Below are positions 31,958 through 36,250 of a stretch of 36,250 bases of DNA, one piece after another. The translations under genes and the position numbers were made by a program. Source of the DNA: Eubacteriales bacterium (GTDB lineage: Bacteria > Bacillota > Clostridia > Lachnospirales > Lachnospiraceae); assembly GCA_030524715.1 (NCBI GenBank), contig JAUNGB010000056.1:1-36250 (forward strand), in the 5' to 3' direction. The notes beneath the pieces are model-generated. The model was not told the DNA's origin. It made no database searches and saw only the letters and a list, made by a program, of their open reading frames with translations. Within the stretch, counting starts at the first letter, position 1; each line of letters starts with the position of its first letter.

Positions 31958-32012
31958 AATAATCCTGTGAAATTCCGGCTGTTTCAAAGTCCTGAATTTT
32001 CACAGGATTATT
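31958..32012. terminator. Bidirectional hairpin between thiT and the esterase gene
   Basis: Arms 31958-31974 and 31995-32012 pair over about 17 bp with one bulge. On minus the stem is followed by TTACTTACC and on + by AAAATTCC, so neither side has a strong T-run, but it lies between two converging genes. A 16-bp direct repeat AAATTCCGGCTGTTTC (31970-31985 and 32013-32028) overlaps it. Confidence 0.6.
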
Positions 32013-32035
32013 AAAATTCCGGCTGTTTCTTTTCG

Positions 32036-32830
32036 CTATGCTTCCAACAGCCATTGAACAGCCGGCTCCAGGCTGCGGTTCCAAAATTCCCAATCATGTA
32101 TCCCGGGCGTCTCCACATAGGTAAGCCTGATTCCCGTCTGCTGAAGTTTGGCTTTTGCGGCCCGGTTTTCCTCAATAAGAAAATCATCCTCTCCGCAGGC
32201 CATGTAAATTTTCGGCGGCTTTCCATATTGGGCCGCCTGTCGCGCGCACCAGAACGGATCCATCGGGCTATCTTTTATCTGATCCAGATTTCCGAAGGTA
32301 CGGCGATAATAATGATAATCGCTCACCGTATCCCTGTACCCTTCTTTCTGTCCGGCAATTTTATCTGTAATAAATGCTCCCGATAGGCTCACGATCCTGC
32401 TGAAGCTTCTATAATAATAAAATCCCAGACGCGCCGCGCCGAAGCCGCCCATAGACAGGCCTCCTATAAAAGTGTCCTCCCTCTTATCCGACAGCGGAAG
32501 CAGTTTCCTGGTAAACGTCACCAGTTCTTCTCCTATAAACCTTCCCCATGCGGTTCCCTGAGCCGTCCCATCTACATAGAAGCTGTTCTCACCGGCAGGC
32601 ATCACAACCGCAAGATTGTATTTATCAGCCAGCATACGGATATTGGAATAGGTCAGCCAGTCATCCTGATTTCCACTGTATCCATGGAGAAGATAAAGAG
32701 TTTTAAACAAAGACGGCTTTTCCGGCTTCACTTCTCCCGGAATCCCCAACGTCTCCATCGGTACGATTATATTGACATCTACAGAACGATATAATTCCTC
32801 CGACAAAAAAGAAATACGCATAAGTGCCAT
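32036..32830 (-). CDS. Alpha/beta hydrolase esterase (esterase D / tributyrin esterase type)
   Basis: A cytoplasmic 264-aa alpha/beta hydrolase of the PF00756-like esterase group. The nucleophile Ser126 is in GGLSMGGFGA, the acid is Asp215 or Asp216 (ACGEDDFLIEEN) and the base is His245 (GIHDWEFW). The oxyanion region TLYLLHGYSGNQDDW is typical. Likely substrates are short acyl esters on sugars (acetyl or feruloyl groups). The ATG at 32830 follows GGGGAGG. It lies 21 bp after the SGNH hydrolase gene, so both probably deacylate the same kind of carbohydrate. Confidence 0.88.
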   Translation of the reverse strand: MALMRISFLSEELYRSVDVNIIVPMETLGIPGEVKPEKPSLFKTLYLLHGYSGNQDDWLTYSNIRMLADKYNLAVVMPAGENSFYVDGTAQGTAWGRFIGEELVTFTRKLLPLSDKREDTFIGGLSMGGFGAARLGFYYYRSFSRIVSLSGAFITDKIAGQKEGYRDTVSDYHYYRRTFGNLDQIKDSPMDPFWCARQAAQYGKPPKIYMACGEDDFLIEENRAAKAKLQQTGIRLTYVETPGIHDWEFWNRSLEPAVQWLLEA

Positions 32831-32851
32831 AAAATTTCCTCCCCGAAGTCC

Positions 32852-34042
32852 TTACTTTCCCATAACCTCATCAAGATACACCGCTTCCGCCATGGCCGCT
32901 CCGCCCTCATCATTAGGATGAAGCCCGTCTCCGATATGGTATTCTTTTCTCATATAACCGCTGCGCAAATCGTCCCTGACCGCTTCGTCATAGTCAAAAT
33001 ACCCGTCAAAATCCATCCCTTCCCGAATACGGCGGTTGACCTCCAGCCGGACGGACTCAAAAGCCGCCAGCCATTCTTCCGGATATTCCTCATTCCCGCA
33101 GGGAGGAATGGTAGCCCCGAAAATGGCGACCTGATGCCTGTGGGCAGTTTGTATGTATTCCCCATAGCCTGCAAGCAGTTCTTCCGGCGTAACCTGCTCT
33201 TCAAGACGCGAAAACTGGATCGGGTGCATAATATCATTGATTCCTTCCAGTACCAGAACAACGTCCGCCGGCTCCTGGCCAAACACATCTTTCTCAAAGC
33301 GCTTCACGCCGGCATCACCGAAGCAGCACCCGTTTCCCGGGATAAAATCCACACGGGTTGCGTCATGCAGCACCCGGTTTCCTCCGATTCCCCTGTTCAC
33401 CAAAGCGACCTGCCCGGGATAAGCGGCATAAAGGCGCTTGTACAGCGCGTTAGTCACATAGGACATGTGCGTTATGGAATCCCCAAACGCGGCAATAGTC
33501 TTTACCTTATCATCCGTCAGAACCTGCAGCCCGGTAAATCCATAAAATACCTGGCCCTTATTGGCATCCTCCCGGACAAACTGATAAACCTCTTCCGCCG
33601 GACACTCTTCGAACCTTCCGCCGGAAACATAATCGCCGTCTCTGCCAAGCCTCACCTTCGGTCCTGTTTTTGACCAGAAAAGGGAAACGCTCCTGATCTC
33701 CTGCGGCTCCTTCACATAAGTGGAAACCGCGATCCTGTCGCCTGCCGCAACAGCATATTCCGTTTCATCGCTCCAGCATTCTTCGCCAGGCTTCAGCTCT
33801 ATAACTGAATTTCCGTTCCGCGATACCATGCAAACATTCTGTACGGCGCCGTCCCTGACAATTCCTACGGAAACCCGCTGCAGTGTCAGAGGCTTTTCCG
33901 AATACCGGTTTGAAAAACGGATACGTATTCTGTTTCCGTTCAGATTGTTGTCAAAGGTAAGCCTTTGGGTCTGATTTTCTACTGTTGCCAGCAAAAAACC
34001 ATAATTGACAGGCAGATAGCTAAATGTACTGACCCATTTCAT
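32852..34042 (-). CDS. SGNH/GDSL hydrolase, carbohydrate esterase-like
   Basis: A 396-aa protein with no signal peptide. The N-terminal half (1-175) looks like a beta-rich domain (LTFDNNLNGNRIRIRFSNRYSEKPL). The SGNH half has block I GDSIT with Ser189, block II GGN at 220-222, block III GIND at 267-270 and block V DGLHPND near 373-379 with the Asp-His pair. It probably removes acyl groups from carbohydrates. The ATG at 34042 follows GGAGGG. A 7-bp hairpin (34067-34083) separates it from the Nif3-like gene. Confidence 0.88.
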   Translation of the reverse strand: MKWVSTFSYLPVNYGFLLATVENQTQRLTFDNNLNGNRIRIRFSNRYSEKPLTLQRVSVGIVRDGAVQNVCMVSRNGNSVIELKPGEECWSDETEYAVAAGDRIAVSTYVKEPQEIRSVSLFWSKTGPKVRLGRDGDYVSGGRFEECPAEEVYQFVREDANKGQVFYGFTGLQVLTDDKVKTIAAFGDSITHMSYVTNALYKRLYAAYPGQVALVNRGIGGNRVLHDATRVDFIPGNGCCFGDAGVKRFEKDVFGQEPADVVLVLEGINDIMHPIQFSRLEEQVTPEELLAGYGEYIQTAHRHQVAIFGATIPPCGNEEYPEEWLAAFESVRLEVNRRIREGMDFDGYFDYDEAVRDDLRSGYMRKEYHIGDGLHPNDEGGAAMAEAVYLDEVMGK

Positions 34043-34088
34043 TTTTTAATCCCTCCATAAATACTCTTCCGCCACAGGCGGAATCCTC

Positions 34089-34790
34089 TTACAGGTATTT
34101 AAACGGTTCTTTCGCATCCACGAAAGTAACCGGAATATTTGAAAAACGCTCAGACAGCCAGGAAGCCATATATTTCATCCCCGCTTCTTCGCTGCGCTCA
34201 TGTCCCAGCGTAAGCATTGCCCGGTTGAAGCCCATCTGATAAGCATCGTTAATATAGGCGCAGACCGTCCACTCGGTAATATCCCCGACTACTAACAGAT
34301 CCAGTTTATTGCGTTCCATAACCACCATGGGCATCTGTTCCACGCCAAAGCCCAGGCTGCCGCCTCCAACCAGGATCCCGACGCGCTTTATTTTCATTTT
34401 CGGATCGCCGATGATCTGGATCACATCCATGTTCAGCCGTTCCTTAAAAAAATCCGCCAGCTCTCCAAGAGACGTTTCCGGAATTTCATAAACCCACGGA
34501 TATTTTTCATCCGGCTGAAGATACTGATGCCAGTCCAGTTCATCCAGAAGGCCATGATAGATGTAATCCGTATCGGAACCCATATGCATATGATCATGGA
34601 GGCGCCATATGGTAATACCATGCTCTTCAATGTATTTACGTTTCGCAAGATACACACTGTCCTGACAGCACCATTCTGTCTCATCAGTCCCGGTAAACCA
34701 TGTCGGTTCATGGGTGATAATAAAATCAGCGCCCAAACGGACAGCCTCCCTGGATTCCTCCATTTTCTGATGTGGTATTTTGTAGATCAT
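34089..34790 (-). CDS. Nif3-like dinuclear metal protein, 5'-truncated
   Basis: A 233-aa member of the Nif3-like family, with metal-site motifs IITHEPTWF, WRLHDHMHMGSDTDYIYHGLL and, in the C-terminal part, LTLGHERSEEAGM. The function of the family is unsettled. From memory, homologues of this subtype have about 60 further N-terminal residues before the THEP motif; these are missing. The ATG at 34790 has no ribosome binding site and the sequence before it is AT-rich spacer. A possible promoter (34798-34827) would start the RNA at or next to the ATG, so either a leaderless message or a dead gene is possible. It faces away from a similarly truncated symporter. Confidence 0.75.
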   Translation of the reverse strand: MIYKIPHQKMEESREAVRLGADFIITHEPTWFTGTDETEWCCQDSVYLAKRKYIEEHGITIWRLHDHMHMGSDTDYIYHGLLDELDWHQYLQPDEKYPWVYEIPETSLGELADFFKERLNMDVIQIIGDPKMKIKRVGILVGGGSLGFGVEQMPMVVMERNKLDLLVVGDITEWTVCAYINDAYQMGFNRAMLTLGHERSEEAGMKYMASWLSERFSNIPVTFVDAKEPFKYL

Positions 34791-34797
34791 ATCTGAT

Positions 34798-34827
34798 ATA
34801 GTAAATCACTTTATCTTATATAGTCAA
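34798..34827 (-). promoter_or_regulatory. Possible promoter at the truncated Nif3-like gene
   Basis: On minus TTGACT (34822-34827), an 18-bp spacer and TACTAT (34798-34803). If used, the transcript would begin within a few bases of the ATG at 34790. The surrounding DNA is AT-rich, so a chance match is possible. Confidence 0.3.
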
Positions 34828-34835
34828 CTTATTTA

Positions 34836-35198
34836 TTTGAAGGCTTCCCTATGGGGCTGAATGGGGCTATGATCGGCGACTGTATCGATTACGGCGAATA
34901 TAAAACCGGCATCCGTGTCCAAAGCGTTCTTTTCTCGTCAAATTCCGTAGGAATTAAGATCGGTCAGGGCATTCTGACCTCTTTGTTAGGCTTCTTCCTC
35001 ACCGCCATCAACTATGACGGCTTAAAGCAGGTTCAGTCTGCCGCTACCATCTCCGGAATTGACAGCTTTTTTAAATACGTGCCCATCGTCGTATGCATCG
35101 TATTGATCATTTTCAGCTATCTGTTTGACCTTGAGAAAAAGCTTCCGGGTATCCAGAAGGAACTTACTGAGAGACGAGGTTCTATTGAAAATATTTAA
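34836..35198 (+). pseudogene. 3' remnant of a GPH-family sugar:cation symporter
   Basis: Only the last 115-120 residues of an MFS_2/GPH symporter (normally about 450) remain. The conserved GAMIGDCIDYGEYKTGIRVQ motif is followed by two membrane segments (near SVGIKIGQGILTSLLGFFL and VPIVVCIVLIIFSYLF) and the family's charged C-terminus. Similarity appears to begin about 34836, before the first ATG at 34851, and a stop codon (34821-34823) closes the frame upstream. No ribosome binding site is present. It is very likely non-functional. Confidence 0.85.
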
Positions 35199-35283
35199 CC
35201 AGCAACATTTTCTCATTGAAAGGATACCAGATAACACGCTCTAAGTTATCATAAGCTATTTTTTCTTTTAAATTGCCGTACAA

Positions 35284-35317
35284 AAGGAAGCCGGAAATCT
35301 ATAATTCCGGCTTCCTT
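35284..35317 (-). terminator. Terminator of the OmpA-like gene
   Basis: A perfect 13-bp stem AAGGAAGCCGGAA / TTCCGGCTTCCTT with an 8-nt loop. On minus it ends in CCTTTTG. It lies 4 nt beyond the stop of the OmpA-like gene and can also stop transcripts from the symporter remnant. Confidence 0.85.
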
Positions 35318-35321
35318 AATA

Positions 35322-36250
35322 TTAATTATCTGCCTCTGCCTGATCGGTCTCTGAGCTTGACATGATCTTATTCAGCTCGTCGATCATCTCGTCGTCCTTC
35401 AGGCGGAACTTTACTTCTACACGCCTGGAAGCATCCTTATCCACGTTTCCGTCCGCATCCAGAATCGGGTTTGCCATGGAGTGGCCGTTGACCGTCAGGT
35501 AATCCTCCAGGTTATCGATCTGGGTATCATCCAGAAATTCATACTGAATATCAAGAAGATATTGCGCTACCGCCAGAGATCTCTGCTGAGAAAGTTCCAG
35601 GTTGTAGCTGTAGTCTCCATCCGTATCGGTGTAGCCGTCAATGATGATCTCCGCAAGATATGGCATATAATCCTCTTCCAGAAGCACCTGACAGTAAATA
35701 GGAAGAACCTGACGCAGAGCCTGCTTTCCTTCTTCTGTCAATTCCGCCTCGTCATAGTCAAACATAACATTGGCATCCAGCGTCAGCGCCCCTGTCTGGG
35801 AATCGATATCCACATTCACATTATTCTTAGCAAACTCCTGCCTCAGCGATTCCACAACCTCCGCCTTAACGCCGATGATCTGGTCGATCTGCTGTTGCTG
35901 CACTTCTAAAAGGGCCGTCTTCTCATCAAGTGCCGTCTGTTGTTCATTCAGGGTCGTTTCCTGCTCCTTAAGCCTGGCGGCAAGTTCCGCAAGAAGCTGT
36001 TTCTGCTCTTCCAGCTTCTCATCCTGGGTCTTCAACTGCTCGTCCTGGGTCTTTAGCTGCCCCTCTTTTTCTTCCAGGGCAGACTGCTGCGCCAGGATTT
36101 CCAGAGTATATTCTTCCTGGAGGGCTATTTTCTCATCCCGCTCCTTGATGCTCTCGTTATAGCTCTGCTGAGCCTGAAAAAGCGTTACGCACATGATCAG
36201 CACGAAAAGAAGCAGGACACCCGCCATCATATCGGAATAAGAACGCCAGA
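35322..36250 (-). CDS. OmpA/MotB-like membrane protein with long coiled coil, 5' end outside the window
   Basis: The frame is still open at the right edge (upstream codons read WRSYSD before MMAGVLLLFVLIM), so the true start lies beyond 36250. One membrane helix with the MotB-like Asp just before it (SDMMAG) is followed by a long Gln/Glu/Lys-rich coiled coil (about 30-125) containing the repeated QLKTQDE, then an OmpA-type peptidoglycan-binding domain (about 150-285: MFDYDEAELTEEG, IIDGYTDTDG, LSQQRSLAVAQYLL, SRRVEVKF). It probably pairs with a MotA/TolQ-type channel outside the window. No flagellar gene is nearby. Confidence 0.85.
   Translation of the reverse strand, partial: WRSYSDMMAGVLLLFVLIMCVTLFQAQQSYNESIKERDEKIALQEEYTLEILAQQSALEEKEGQLKTQDEQLKTQDEKLEEQKQLLAELAARLKEQETTLNEQQTALDEKTALLEVQQQQIDQIIGVKAEVVESLRQEFAKNNVNVDIDSQTGALTLDANVMFDYDEAELTEEGKQALRQVLPIYCQVLLEEDYMPYLAEIIIDGYTDTDGDYSYNLELSQQRSLAVAQYLLDIQYEFLDDTQIDNLEDYLTVNGHSMANPILDADGNVDKDASRRVEVKFRLKDDEMIDELNKIMSSSETDQAEADN

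Noticed and set aside
35322-36250. Zorya defence system
   Set aside because: Only a MotB/OmpA-like protein is visible; no ZorC, ZorD or ZorE-like gene lies downstream, where the truncated symporter and esterases are found. The case cannot be decided without the DNA to the right.

Overview
The window reads as a chromosome segment of an anaerobic, low-to-mid GC Firmicute, most likely an acetogenic Lachnospiraceae (Blautia-like). This is inferred from the gene content, the strong AGGAGG ribosome binding sites, the rplS-lepB-rbgA-rnhB-yraN housekeeping order and the Wood-Ljungdahl genes. No tool could be run, so the species is not established.

Positions 1-17150 hold a near-complete carbonyl-branch Wood-Ljungdahl cluster, all on the minus strand. 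In transcription order it reads: a His-rich nickel-binding protein, cooT, a CooC-type ATPase, acsA (CO dehydrogenase), a second CooC-type ATPase, two consecutive acsB genes (acetyl-CoA synthase), acsD and acsC (corrinoid iron-sulfur protein), acsE (methyltransferase), a terminator/attenuator, acsV (corrinoid reactivase), a DUF3786 protein, and fhs (formyl-THF synthetase). A good promoter precedes the His-rich gene. Together these genes activate formate onto THF, pass the methyl group to the corrinoid protein, reduce CO2 to CO and assemble acetyl-CoA. The four leading small genes look like a nickel supply and insertion module for the Ni clusters of AcsA and AcsB.

Positions 17155-23100 hold an aldo/keto reductase (+), a densely folded intergenic stretch, then gpsA, plsY, der and a DUF512 radical-SAM-like protein (all minus). 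A phosphoribosylpyrophosphate synthetase (+) is divergent from that group. Positions 24600-28900 are a housekeeping block on minus: pgeF, yraN, rnhB, rbgA, lepB and rplS. lepB carries an apparent one-base deletion near its 3' end.

Positions 28980-36250 are accessory: an EamA transporter and a ZIP metal transporter (both minus), a TPP riboswitch with thiT (+), two carbohydrate-esterase-like hydrolases and a 5'-truncated Nif3-like gene (minus), a 3' remnant of a GPH sugar symporter (+), and the 3' part of an OmpA/MotB-like coiled-coil membrane protein running off the right edge.

The most unusual signals are: (i) tandem acsB paralogues whose A-cluster regions are almost identical while their N-terminal domains differ strongly; (ii) a family of about six dispersed palindromic repeats (ends GTTACTGTTC / GAACAGTAAC, loop GCCAG), all in the same orientation and beside promoters or gene junctions; (iii) the lepB frameshift; (iv) a deletion scar that removed the 5' ends of two divergent genes; (v) a run of nested hairpins at 18522-18688. 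No tRNA, rRNA, CRISPR array or intact insertion sequence was seen.
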